Assembly (NCBI RefSeq): GCF_050219315.1
Contig: NZ_CP116939.1
Coordinates: 434,001-498,000 of the forward strand
Direction of reading: 5' to 3'
Source: Megasphaera_A sueciensis
GTDB taxonomy: Bacteria > Bacillota > Negativicutes > Veillonellales > Megasphaeraceae
DNA length: 64,000 bases
In this document: piece by piece, positions 1-8,400 of the stretch
How the letters are laid out: each line of letters begins with the position of its first letter
Position numbering within the stretch: position 1 is the first letter of the stretch
The notes under the pieces: model-generated
The model's database searches: none
Seen by the model: only the letters and a program-made list of their open reading frames with translations
What the model was told of the DNA's origin: nothing
Position numbers and translations under genes: made by a program

Positions 1-62
1 TAGATTTTCCTGATGTGAAAGATCTAAAATATACAGGTGATAAGGATGATAACAGACAATGA
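1..62 (+). CDS. 3' end of an upstream gene (partial)
   Basis: An open frame entering from the left edge encodes about 19 residues (DFPDVKDLKYTGDKDDNRQ) and ends with TGA at 60-62. This stop overlaps the ATG of the next gene (59-61) in an ATGA junction, the usual sign of translational coupling. Too little is visible to name the product. It is probably the preceding gene of the same operon. Confidence 0.45.
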   Translation, partial: DFPDVKDLKYTGDKDDNRQ

Positions 63-883
63 GACAAAAAAGGATTGCCTTAATTAATGATTTGACTGGA
101 TTCGGAAGATGCTCGATTGCTGTGGAATTGCCGATTATTTCCGCTTTAAAAGTACAGGCATGTCCGTTGCCGACAGCCATACTTTCCGTTCATACGGGTT
201 TTTCTGCTCATTATATGAGTGATTACAGTGAAAATATGCGGCCGTATATACGTAACTGGAAGGACAATCAATTGCAATTTGATGGGATTTGTACCGGATT
301 TCTTAGTTCTGTCAAACAAATTGACATTGTTATTGAGTTTATAAAAAACTTTAAATATTCACATACACAAGTTATTTTTGACCCGGTAATGGGAGATTAT
401 GGTACATTATATGCATCCTACACTCCCGATATTTGCAATGAAATGCGAAGGCTCTTAACGTATGCTGATACGATAACGCCGAATCTTACGGAAGCTTGTG
501 AATTGCTTTGCCTGCCATATCCGGATAGAGGCATAATTACAGAAAAAGCATTGCTTAAGATGGCGGAAGATTTATCTTCTAAAGGTCCTTCCCGTGTTAT
601 TATTACCGGTCTGGGAGGAAATAATACAATCAGCAATTATGTATATGAAAGAGGAAAAGACTCTCAAATTATCCGCACGTTGAAAATAGGCGGCAACCGG
701 TCTGGTACGGGAGATATTTTTACCGCAATCATTTCTGCCTGCTTAGTAAAAGGAGAACCATTAATACCTTCTGTAAGAAAAGCAGTGGATTTTATTGTAA
801 AAACATTGGTATATACTGAAAAACTAGGATTGCCTTGGAATTATGGATTGGCGTTTGAAGAATATTTAACAGAATTGAAATGA
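59..883 (+). CDS. Pyridoxal/pyridoxamine kinase-like protein (ribokinase superfamily)
   Basis: Predicted to phosphorylate pyridoxal, pyridoxine or pyridoxamine in the cytoplasm for vitamin B6 salvage. The 274 residues match the family length. The N-terminal NDLTGFGRCS (10-19) is the conserved PdxK/PdxY start, VIFDPVMGD lies mid-protein, and GTGD (216-219) is the ribokinase-superfamily anion hole and catalytic Asp. The ATG overlaps the stop of the upstream gene. A radical SAM gene follows 13 bp later and then an ECF transport component, so a B6 uptake-and-trapping operon is likely. A hydroxymethylpyrimidine kinase (ThiD) is the main alternative, but the N-terminal signature favours PdxK/PdxY. 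Confidence 0.85.
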   Translation: MRQKRIALINDLTGFGRCSIAVELPIISALKVQACPLPTAILSVHTGFSAHYMSDYSENMRPYIRNWKDNQLQFDGICTGFLSSVKQIDIVIEFIKNFKYSHTQVIFDPVMGDYGTLYASYTPDICNEMRRLLTYADTITPNLTEACELLCLPYPDRGIITEKALLKMAEDLSSKGPSRVIITGLGGNNTISNYVYERGKDSQIIRTLKIGGNRSGTGDIFTAIISACLVKGEPLIPSVRKAVDFIVKTLVYTEKLGLPWNYGLAFEEYLTELK

Positions 884-896
884 GGAGGACGGGCAT

Positions 897-1556
897 ATGA
901 TTATCTATACATATGACAAAGGGCGTTATTTAAGTCTGGAGGAAAGTTTAAAACGGCAGCCGCAAGGGAGGAGAAGTGTTTATATTAATATGACAAATCG
1001 CTGTAATTGTTCATGTACGTTCTGTTTGCGCAATCTCAAAAAAATGGATAAAACAGCAACACTTTGGCTGGAAACAGAACCTTCTGCAGAAGAGATACAG
1101 CAGATATTGGATATAGCACCTTGGCCGGTTATAAATGAAGTTGTATTTTGTGGATTTGGTGAACCCACGATGAGATTATCTGATGTAGTTCAACTGTTAA
1201 CCTATATAAAACATAAGCACCCTGATGTACAAACACGGATTAACACAAATGGCTTATCCGATTTGGAATATGGCTATGATACATCTTCTGTCTTTGACCA
1301 TCATATTTTAGATACTATATCTATTAGTCTGAACGCTTCGAACGCAGAACGATATTTATCACTTACGAGAAATACGTTTGGCATACAATCTTTTGAAGCG
1401 ATGCTTACATTTGCAGGCCATTGCAAGAAATACATTCCGAATGTGGTAATGACGATTGTAGATAAAGTGGAAAGTGATGATGAAATTAAAGCCTGTCAAA
1501 CACTATGTGCCCAACGAGGGTTAACACTGCGTATACGAGCGTATGAAGAAAATTAG
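897..1556 (+). CDS. Radical SAM protein, TatD-linked type
   Basis: A small (219 aa) radical SAM protein. The cluster motif CxxxCxxC is at C36, C40 and C43 within NRCNCSCTFCLRN, and GFGEP (86-90) is the SAM-binding GGE-like motif. The short length and the TNRCNxxCTFCLRN context resemble the family often annotated as TatD-linked or TatD-associated radical SAM, whose substrate is unknown. A good RBS (aggagg) precedes ATG 897. It sits between a B6 kinase gene and an ECF S component and is probably co-transcribed with both. No TatD gene is visible in the window, so its role here is open. Confidence 0.8.
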   Translation: MIIYTYDKGRYLSLEESLKRQPQGRRSVYINMTNRCNCSCTFCLRNLKKMDKTATLWLETEPSAEEIQQILDIAPWPVINEVVFCGFGEPTMRLSDVVQLLTYIKHKHPDVQTRINTNGLSDLEYGYDTSSVFDHHILDTISISLNASNAERYLSLTRNTFGIQSFEAMLTFAGHCKKYIPNVVMTIVDKVESDDEIKACQTLCAQRGLTLRIRAYEEN

Positions 1557-1589
1557 ATATGAATATCATGATTAATAGGAGTGTGTGAC

Positions 1590-2129
1590 ATGATGAAGTA
1601 CAATAAAAGAAAACCTATGTCAGCATCGCGACGTATCTGCATAACAGCTGTTATGGCGGCGTTTATATGCATAATGACAATCGTTCCGCGCATTCCGATC
1701 CCATTGGGGTATGCTCATTTAGGTGATGCTGCCATTTTTCTGGCGGTTTTGTATGCGGGACATCGTGAGGGCGCTGTAGCAGCTAGTCTTGGTTCTGCAT
1801 TTGCCGATTTTTTAGGAGGGTTTCCTATATGGATTCTGCCGACGATCCTCATAAAATATAGTATGGCGGTAATCCTTTGGCATATTGTAAAGAAACATGA
1901 AGCAGATATTCATATTTTGTCTGCCTATGCTTTTTGTGGACTCTGTTTATCGGGGGGATGGATGGTTATTGGTTATACTATATTCGGAAGTATTCTATAT
2001 GGAGGAATCGCGGTTGGGTTGACTTCTGCACCGGGACTTTTTTTGGAAGGAGTAGTTAATATTGCAGCAGCTATTGCAGCGGGAATAGTATTAGAACGGA
2101 GCGGTATTTCCTTTACATATTTTGAATAA
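1590..2129 (+). CDS. ECF transporter S component, probably for a B6 vitamer
   Basis: A 179-residue integral membrane protein with about five or six hydrophobic segments and the early basic-then-hydrophobic SASRRICITAVMAAF start typical of energy-coupling-factor substrate-binding (S) subunits. The short polar motif LGDAAIFLAVLYAGHREGA and the Gly/Ala-rich helices (ASLGSAFADFLGG) are also typical. I chose ATG 1590 rather than the upstream GTG 1581, because AGGAG at 1577-1581 is 8 nt from ATG 1590. Linkage to a pyridoxal kinase-like gene suggests a pyridoxine/pyridoxal substrate, as in predicted PdxU/HmpT-type systems. This is inference. The shared EcfA/EcfT module is not in the window. Confidence 0.75.
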   Translation: MMKYNKRKPMSASRRICITAVMAAFICIMTIVPRIPIPLGYAHLGDAAIFLAVLYAGHREGAVAASLGSAFADFLGGFPIWILPTILIKYSMAVILWHIVKKHEADIHILSAYAFCGLCLSGGWMVIGYTIFGSILYGGIAVGLTSAPGLFLEGVVNIAAAIAAGIVLERSGISFTYFE

Positions 2130-2145
2130 GAGAGATGTATAGTAT

Positions 2146-2170
2146 AGATATCCGATTGCGGGGAAGAATA
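2146..2170. repeat. 25-bp direct repeat, left copy (target-site duplication)
   Basis: A 25-bp sequence beginning agatatccg and ending gaagaata occurs identically at 3232-3256. The two copies sit exactly at the outer edges of the TGT...ACA ends of the insertion sequence, as expected of a target duplication. At 25 bp it is unusually long for an element of this transposase type. Confidence 0.85.
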
Positions 2171-3231
2171 TGTAGGTTTACCATAGATATGTTACAAAAA
2201 CAGAAAAGAGAGAACACCTTTTTGTGTTATGCTTAAGTTACTACGCAAAACCATAACAGAAAGGGAGTCCTCTCATGAACAGCATAACACAAGATGTAAA
2301 GTATCGTCTATCTATTCTTTCTTACGCCAGAAAATATGGTGTGACTATTGCTGCTATAAAATATCGTACGAATCGCCAGTTTATCTATCGCTTGCAATGG
2401 CGCTATGATGGGACCCCGGCATCGTTACAGCCCCGATCCAGACGCCCTCACCATCATCCCAATCAACACACGTCTCAAGAGATAACGTTTATTCAGAATA
2501 TGCGACGACGAAATCCGCATGCCGGGCTGGTCGTGTTTTGGATCAAGCTAAGAAAACGGGGATATACACGATCCATCACTGGCCTATATCGCTGTTTAAA
2601 GCGTATCGGACTCACACGGGAATCCGTACCGAACCCAAAGTACATCCCCAAGCCCTATCAACAAGCACTGTTCCCTGGAGAAAAAGTGCAGGTAGATGTC
2701 AAAGTAGTTCCTTCTGCTTGCATCGTGGGGCAGGCACATGCGCTGGGTGAAAAGATGTACCAGTACACCGCTATGGATGAATGTACGCGCGTTCGGTATT
2801 TGGAAGCATTCCAAGAACAGAGCACCTATTCTTCCACGATATTTCTCCAACACTTGGTACGAAGATTCTCGTTTCCCATTTGTAAAATCCAAACCGACAA
2901 TGGCTTTGAATTCACCAACCGATTTGGTCGAAGTAAGACAGCGGAACTCACGCTGTTTGAACGACAATTGGCAGCCTATCACATTATCCATCAAAAAATA
3001 CGGCCGTATACGCCGCGGCATAACGGAAAGGTAGAGCGCTCTCATCGAAAAGACAACGAGTACTTCTATGCGGAGCATCGTTTTTATTCTTTTGCAGATT
3101 TCAAAAAACAGTTAGCAGTACGTAGTAGAGAATACAATAATTTTCCTATGCGTCCTCTGGCTTGGAAATCTCCTAACGAAGTCCTTCGTTCTTTTCTTGC
3201 TACTGTGTAACATATGTTTGACAAACCTACA
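2171..3231 (+). mobile_element. Complete insertion sequence, IS481-like (1061 bp)
   Basis: The ends are TGTAGGTTT at 2171 and the reverse complement AAACCTACA ending at 3231. The terminal inverted repeats match at 22 of 26 positions, with the inner block ATATGTTACA conserved on both sides. One intact transposase gene fills the element. It lies between the B6 cluster and a secreted-protein gene whose own promoter (3261-3289) is intact. The exact flanking duplication and intact gene imply a recent insertion. Confidence 0.9.
2275..3210 (+). CDS. Transposase, DDE integrase-core family (IS481-like)
   Basis: A 311-residue transposase. The N-terminal winged/HTH region (about 1-110: KYGVTIAAIKYRTNRQFIYR, then RSRRPHHHPNQHT) is followed by an rve-type catalytic core (about 130-300). 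Core motifs include VQVDVK (first Asp), TDNGFEF (second Asp) and the RHNGKVERSHRKDNE stretch holding the Glu. The ATG follows agaaaggGAG with suitable spacing. The gene appears intact. I place it with IS481-type single-ORF elements, but the long target duplication is unlike most of that family. Confidence 0.88.
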   Translation: MNSITQDVKYRLSILSYARKYGVTIAAIKYRTNRQFIYRLQWRYDGTPASLQPRSRRPHHHPNQHTSQEITFIQNMRRRNPHAGLVVFWIKLRKRGYTRSITGLYRCLKRIGLTRESVPNPKYIPKPYQQALFPGEKVQVDVKVVPSACIVGQAHALGEKMYQYTAMDECTRVRYLEAFQEQSTYSSTIFLQHLVRRFSFPICKIQTDNGFEFTNRFGRSKTAELTLFERQLAAYHIIHQKIRPYTPRHNGKVERSHRKDNEYFYAEHRFYSFADFKKQLAVRSREYNNFPMRPLAWKSPNEVLRSFLATV

Positions 3232-3256
3232 AGATATCCGATTGCGGGGAAGAATA
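3232..3256. repeat. 25-bp direct repeat, right copy (target-site duplication)
   Basis: Identical to 2146-2170. This copy is joined directly to the -35 region of the following gene (3261-3266). Confidence 0.85.
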
Positions 3257-3260
3257 TATA

Positions 3261-3289
3261 TTGTTTTCTTACATGAATGAGCGTATAAT
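3261..3289 (+). promoter_or_regulatory. Sigma-A-type promoter
   Basis: TTGTTT at 3261-3266, a 17-bp spacer and TATAAT at 3284-3289. It lies 41 bp upstream of the TTG start at 3330 and rules out a translation start at 3261. Confidence 0.75.
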
Positions 3290-3329
3290 GTTCGTTTGGA
3301 AAGAAACCAGTATAAGGGAGAGACCGATT

Positions 3330-4070
3330 TTGAAAAAGTTATTATCTATAGTTGCGGTATGTTTTGTTTTTTTTATGGCAGTATCAATGAATTGCTTAGC
3401 AAAAGGAGAAGGAACGGAAAGTCGGGAAAATATGTTACAATGGCTGGAACCGGCCGAAGGCGATTGGTACAGTACCAAGGGGAATCTGACGCTGACGATC
3501 CAAGGAGATTATATTAATAATTGCAAAGTCCTTGGCGCACAGAATTGTACCTATGATTACCCGCGAAGCGGTACTTTTTGCGTTGCTGAAGCTGCGGGGA
3601 ATCGTAATATAAAAATGGATTTATTTGGGAATAATGTGCATCAATATCTTATTGTCGATGATCATATGGTACTGCGCCGCTCTACTCGTCCGGAATACAA
3701 TGAATCTGCCGGTGGCATCTATCTGGGTATGACGCAGGAAGATGTATTGCAACACTATGCCCGTCCGACGAATATTATTGCCGAAAATGGTACGGAACGA
3801 TGGGAATATGATGCCAATAAATTTGATGTTATTTTTAAAAGCAATATTGTAGTAGGTATCCGGTTATATGAAGATAGTACGAAACATTTTGATAAATCCG
3901 GACTTGGCGCTGCTTCCGCACCATCTGCGTACAAAGAAGCCTATGGAATGGAGGATCTTCCCAGCATTCCTGCTCAAGGGGGACAACTCTCACCAGTATA
4001 TAAAATAGGTCATGGCGAGTTCCTGTTTTTCGGATCAGATTATGTGCAGTTATCTGTATATAATCGATAA
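3330..4070 (+). CDS. Secreted protein with a BamE/SmpA-like segment
   Basis: A 246-residue exported protein of unknown function. From TTG 3330 the N-terminus MKKLLSIVAVCFVFFMAVS...CLA is a good Sec signal peptide. GGGAG at 3316-3320 gives the RBS, and the promoter at 3261-3289 excludes the longer upstream frame. The middle of the protein (GIYLGMTQEDVLQHYARP, then RWEYDANKFDVIFKSNIVVGI) resembles the repeat of SmpA/OmlA (BamE) and related YcfL-like domains, which occur in envelope proteins. No lipobox is clear. It is monocistronic, ending at a terminator. An envelope role is inference. Confidence 0.7.
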   Translation: MKKLLSIVAVCFVFFMAVSMNCLAKGEGTESRENMLQWLEPAEGDWYSTKGNLTLTIQGDYINNCKVLGAQNCTYDYPRSGTFCVAEAAGNRNIKMDLFGNNVHQYLIVDDHMVLRRSTRPEYNESAGGIYLGMTQEDVLQHYARPTNIIAENGTERWEYDANKFDVIFKSNIVVGIRLYEDSTKHFDKSGLGAASAPSAYKEAYGMEDLPSIPAQGGQLSPVYKIGHGEFLFFGSDYVQLSVYNR

Positions 4071-4111
4071 GAATTTAAATTGTTGGCTAATTGATTATAC
4101 GATACAAGGAC

Positions 4112-4164
4112 TGCTCTTTATAAGCTGAATGCGGCAATTTAACTTATGAAGAGCATTTTTTTTA
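4112..4164 (+). terminator. Rho-independent terminator
   Basis: tgctctttataag pairs with cttatgaagagca (one G-U), followed by a run of T. It ends the secreted-protein gene. Confidence 0.85.
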
Positions 4165-4257
4165 TGACCGGCAGGTAGGATATATAGCAGTAGACAGCAG
4201 TATACCCTATGCTATAATAATAAAATACAAGGTATAAAAAGAAAAGAGTGAACATAT

Positions 4258-4728
4258 ATGCTAAATACTACATTGTGTTATATAGAAAGAAATAATTCTT
4301 ACTTAATGCTGCATCGCATTAAGAAAAAAAATGATATTAATCATGATAAATGGATTGGCATTGGCGGTAAATTTGAAGAGCATGAGAGTCCGGAAGACTG
4401 TGTATTACGTGAAGTTTACGAAGAAACAGGTTTAACATTGTCCTCTTGGCGGTATTGCGGTATTATTACGTTTATTTGTGATGATTATGAAACAGAACTT
4501 ATGCATTTATATAGTTCGGATTCTTTTTCTGGAGAGCTGCAGGAATGTGATGAAGGTGTTTTGCAGTGGGTTCCCATTGAAAGAATAGTTGATTTACCCA
4601 TTTGGGCAGGGGATAAAATATTTTTAAAACTGATGCAGCAGAAACAGGACTTCTTTTCTCTTAAAGTTATTTATAAGGGAAATACCTTGGTTCATGCGAT
4701 ACTTAATGGAAAAGAAAAACTAGTTTAA
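4258..4728 (+). CDS. Nudix hydrolase, MutT/8-oxo-dGTP type
   Basis: A 156-residue Nudix protein. The Nudix box reads GGKFEEHESPEDCVLREVYE with the following ETGL, matching Gx5Ex7REUxEExGU exactly. The preceding WIGIGG and the early NTTLCYIERNNSYLMLHR are like the MutT/NudG group that removes oxidised dNTPs. It is flanked by terminators on both sides, so it is a single-gene unit. The substrate cannot be read from the sequence. Confidence 0.85.
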   Translation: MLNTTLCYIERNNSYLMLHRIKKKNDINHDKWIGIGGKFEEHESPEDCVLREVYEETGLTLSSWRYCGIITFICDDYETELMHLYSSDSFSGELQECDEGVLQWVPIERIVDLPIWAGDKIFLKLMQQKQDFFSLKVIYKGNTLVHAILNGKEKLV

Positions 4729-4748
4729 TTATATAGTGTGGATATAGA

Positions 4749-4806
4749 AAATCCCTGCTATATACCTATGATGATTTTTACTCATAGGTATGTAGCAGGG
4801 ATTTTT
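4749..4806 (+). terminator. Rho-independent terminator
   Basis: A long stem, aaatccctgctatatacctatg against cataggtatgtagcagggattt with few mismatches, then TTTT. It ends the Nudix gene. Confidence 0.88.
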
Positions 4807-4871
4807 ATGTTGAAGTAATATGATCTATGTATTTTAAAATGTATATATAGAAGAAATGTAAAAGTGAACAC

Positions 4872-4901
4872 TTGACTAGTTAATAATATTTTTTTTATAA
4901 G
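4872..4901 (+). promoter_or_regulatory. Candidate promoter upstream of the XRE-adhesin pair
   Basis: TTGACT at 4872-4877 and TATAAG at 4896-4901, spacer 18. A second candidate is TTTACA at 5101-5106 with TAACAT at 5124-5129 (spacer 17). In DNA this AT-rich, promoter-like matches are frequent, so neither is certain. Confidence 0.4.
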
Positions 4902-4913
4902 ACTAATTATTTA

Positions 4914-5057
4914 TTTTTACGCTTGTATTATAAAAAAATATGAATATTTATTTAAAATATAAGCGTAAAAAGGCTTAAAGTGTTTATATTATCATCATAA
5001 ATACAATTCAAATGTTCTTATTTATGATGATAATGTTCTTATTTATGAACATTATCA
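4914..5057. repeat. Cluster of three perfect inverted repeats
   Basis: Three perfect palindromic pairs: tttttacgctt 4914-4924 with 4961-4971; tatcatcataaata 4990-5003 with 5019-5032; and tgataatgttc 5028-5038 with 5047-5057. The second and third share bases 5028-5032, so as RNA hairpins they exclude each other. The region lies between the Nudix terminator and the XRE gene and holds no gene. It could be an operator array or a leader RNA. Confidence 0.7.
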
Positions 5058-5207
5058 GACGAATATATAAACTATTAATTTATTTTATGAATAATTATAC
5101 TTTACAAAAAATAGAAGAAACGATAACATACAAATATATATATTAAGTTAATAATAATCAATATAACTTAATATTCTTAACTAAATAATAAAAAAGGAGA
5201 GATAATT

Positions 5208-5449
5208 TTGTATGATGACAAGGAAATTTATTTTAAACAGATAGGATATCAAGTTGCAAGTTATAGAAAAAAAAAAATTTAACCCAACAAGAATTGGCGG
5301 ATAAAGCACATATCAGCAGAAGTTCCATCGGAAAAATCGAATGTGGAAACTATAATCGGAATATTTCGCTGTCTATGCTCATAGATATTGCCAATGCCTT
5401 GGGGATTCATTTTACAGCCTTTTTTTCTTTTATGAAAAATAGAAAATAA
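5208..5449 (+). pseudogene. XRE-family HTH regulator broken at a run of 11 A
   Basis: TTG 5208 (RBS aaggaga at 5194-5200) starts MYDDKEIYFKQIGYQVASYRKKK and runs into a stop after an 11-A tract at 5267-5277. In the next frame the protein continues LTQQELADKAHISRSSIGKI and ends at TAA 5447-5449, giving a normal XRE/Cro HTH of about 80 residues. One extra A (12 A) would restore RKKKNLTQQELA. So this is an off state of a phase-variable gene, a gene rescued by transcriptional slippage, a recent mutation, or a homopolymer sequencing error. Its stop overlaps TAATG just before the adhesin RBS, so the two are tightly linked and it probably controls the adhesin. Confidence 0.8.
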
Positions 5450-5463
5450 TGGAGGAAAAAATT

Positions 5464-8400
5464 ATGAACAAAATATATAAGGTTATATTTAATCAAGCAC
5501 TGCAGGTATATCAAGTGGTATCTGAATTATCTAAAGGACATAGCAAATCTTCAACTCCCTCGGCCAAACGGAAAGATAAATGTGCTTTACAATTATTAAA
5601 CGCACGAAAACTGCTGCTTGCTTCTGCAATGGCAGGATTCATGATTTCTCCGGTATTTGCAGATACCATTGTGCCGATCAGCGGAATAACCCAAGTGCAA
5701 GAAGGCAGTAATATAATCCTTACAGAATCTAGTGATGGCACGACCTTGAGCATTGGCGTGAACCCCAGCATAACTGCAGATACACTAACGGTGGGCAATA
5801 CAACGATAGATGCCAGCGGACTTGCTATTACCGGTGGTCCAAGCATACAAGTCAGCGGCATAAAGGCTGGTGGAGAAAAAATCACAAATGTGTCAGCAGG
5901 AGATATTTCTTCCGTGACTTCAATGGATGCGGTAAATGGCGGACAATTATTTGCAACAAACCAAAACGTTGCGGCGAACACCAGTGATATCAGTGGTCTG
6001 AAGACACGAGCAGCGGCTGATGAAACAACTATTGCGGCGAACACCAGTGATATTAGTGGTCTGAAAACACGAGCAGCGGCCGATGAAACAACTATTGCGG
6101 CGAATACCAGTGATATCAGCGGTCTGAAAACACGGGCCACGGCTGATGAAACAAAGATAACGGCGAATGCCAATGATATTAGTGGTTTAAAAACACGAGC
6201 TACAACAGATGAAACGAATATAGCAACCAATGCAACTCATATAACAGCACTTCAAACTGCGCTCCAAACGACGGGTATAGGAGTAAAGTATTTTCGGGAA
6301 AATTCTACGGGAATTGATGCAAGTGCATCCGGGACGGATGCGATTGCTGTAGGCAGTTCTGCTGTATCCAGCGGGACAGCCTCTATTGCAGCAGGAATTT
6401 CGGCAGTGTCCAGTGGTACGGGGGCTGTCGCTGTGGGATATAGTGCGGCAGCGGCAGCGGATAATTCTTTGGCGCTAGGCTCAGCGGCAACGGTTGGCTC
6501 GAAAACAGTGAATGGCGTAACCACTCTCACGGGAGGAAATCAGGGAATTGCCATAGGTGATGCTGCCAGTGTCACTGCCGATAATGCAATTGCTTTAGGA
6601 ACAACCGCGAGTGCCGGTGGAGAGGGAAGTATTGCCTTTGGCGGATCAGCTAATGCAACCTCGGCTAATTCGATAGCGATTGGTCTGTCCGCTGTTACAG
6701 ATGGTGTAACAGGGATTGCCATTGGTGATGGAACCCAAGTTAGTGGTGCTAGCGGCGTAGCCTTGGGTACATCGGCTAAAGCCGGTACGGATGGTACTGC
6801 CATAGGCGATAAAACTAGTGCCGGTACGAATGGCATTGCTTTGGGACTTTCCGCTTCTGCTGGAACCAATGCCATTGTTTTAGGAACCGCGGCTAGTGCT
6901 GGCAACGGAATTGCGTTAGGTACAGCTGCTGCAGCTAACGGAGATACAAGTATCGCTTTGGGGGCATCGGCCAGTACCAGCGGCAGTAACGATATTTCCT
7001 TTGGTTCTTCTGCGGGACTAGGATCCACAGGTACAAGCACTGCGAAAAATCAAGCGAATCGTATCGCATTAGGTACAGATGCAGGGCAATATGTAAGTGG
7101 TAATGAAGATATCGCTATCGGTTTAAGTGCCGGTAATAACGTGAGTGGTTCTTATAATATTGCGATTGGCAGCAGTGCTGGCGGTAATACTGCCGGTGAT
7201 AACAATGTTGCTATCGGATGGCAGGCTAATTTAACAAATGCGACGGGGAGTCATAGCACGGCGATCGGGGCTTCTACTACGGCTGCTTCAGGGGCTACCG
7301 CTGTAGGGTACTTAGCAAATGCAGCGGGAGATAATTCCATTGCAATTGGCTATCAATCTACTTCCTTTACTTCTTCCGGTGTTGCTATAGGAGTTAATGC
7401 TACAGCAGCCGATAATAGCAGCATAGCATTGGGGAATGATTCCTATGCCATTGCAAGTGATTCTTCAGGAAACGGCTATCTAACGGGAACCACTTCCGGT
7501 GTCGGGGTTGTATCTGTGGGATCTTCCGGTGCAAATGGGCAGATTTTTCAGCGGCGTATTACTAATGTAGCTGCCGGTTCCTCTGCGTATGATGCAGTGA
7601 ATGTACAGCAGCTGCAGGCTGCACAAACCAGAGTAGCCAATCTTATCGGCGGCAATGTAACAGTAAATACAAATGGTACCTATAGCGGGATTACTTTGAC
7701 GGATAACAAGAATCAAACCTATACATATTCAACAGTAGCGGCGGCATTAAATGCGCTTAGCTCAGGGACTATAAATCTTCTCCCCAGTGGTACAATTACC
7801 TATTCGGATAATACAAATGCTGATATTAAACTGGCAGGAACCAATGGCACCACCATCAGCAATGTGGCAAATGCGGTTACCTCAGACCAGGCTGTAAATT
7901 TAGGACAAATGAAAAGTGCCATTGCAGCTAGCAGTACCAAGTACTTCAGTGTTAATTCAACAGTAGGAGGGAATTCAGGAAATCTTGGTGCGACAGGAAA
8001 AGATGCGATTGCAATTGGGGGGGCAGTCACCGCAGTGGGGGCAGAAAGTATATCCATGGGCTATAATACAAAAGCACAAGGAGATAATACCATTGTTTTA
8101 GGCAATGCCGTATCGGCTACGGACAGACAAACTGTAGCCTATGATACTTCGGGAGTGGCTATTGGTACTTCGGCGAGCAGTACGGGCAGTAATTCTATTG
8201 CTATTGGTACATATGCACAAACAGGTCTTCAGAATAGTCCTACGACGACGTCAAACAATGCTATTGCTATCGGTGATTATGCGGAAGCAACAGCGGATTC
8301 TGCCGTTGCACTAGGGCAAACTGCGCACGCATCAGGCTTAAAGGCAATTGCGCAAGGATATACTGCCAGTGCTACGGGAACATCTGCCATTGCAATGGGT

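Noticed and set aside
418..636. Minus-strand frame inside the pyridoxal kinase-like gene
   Set aside because: A shadow frame without RBS or recognisable domain.
2596..3078. Minus-strand open frame of 160 codons inside the transposase gene
   Set aside because: A shadow of the transposase; no motif and no RBS.
3243..3270. dif-like sequence agaatatatatt next to the IS right end
   Set aside because: The core resembles a Firmicute dif centre, but the XerD half-site (expected TTATGTAA) does not match, and the bases are explained by the promoter and target repeat.
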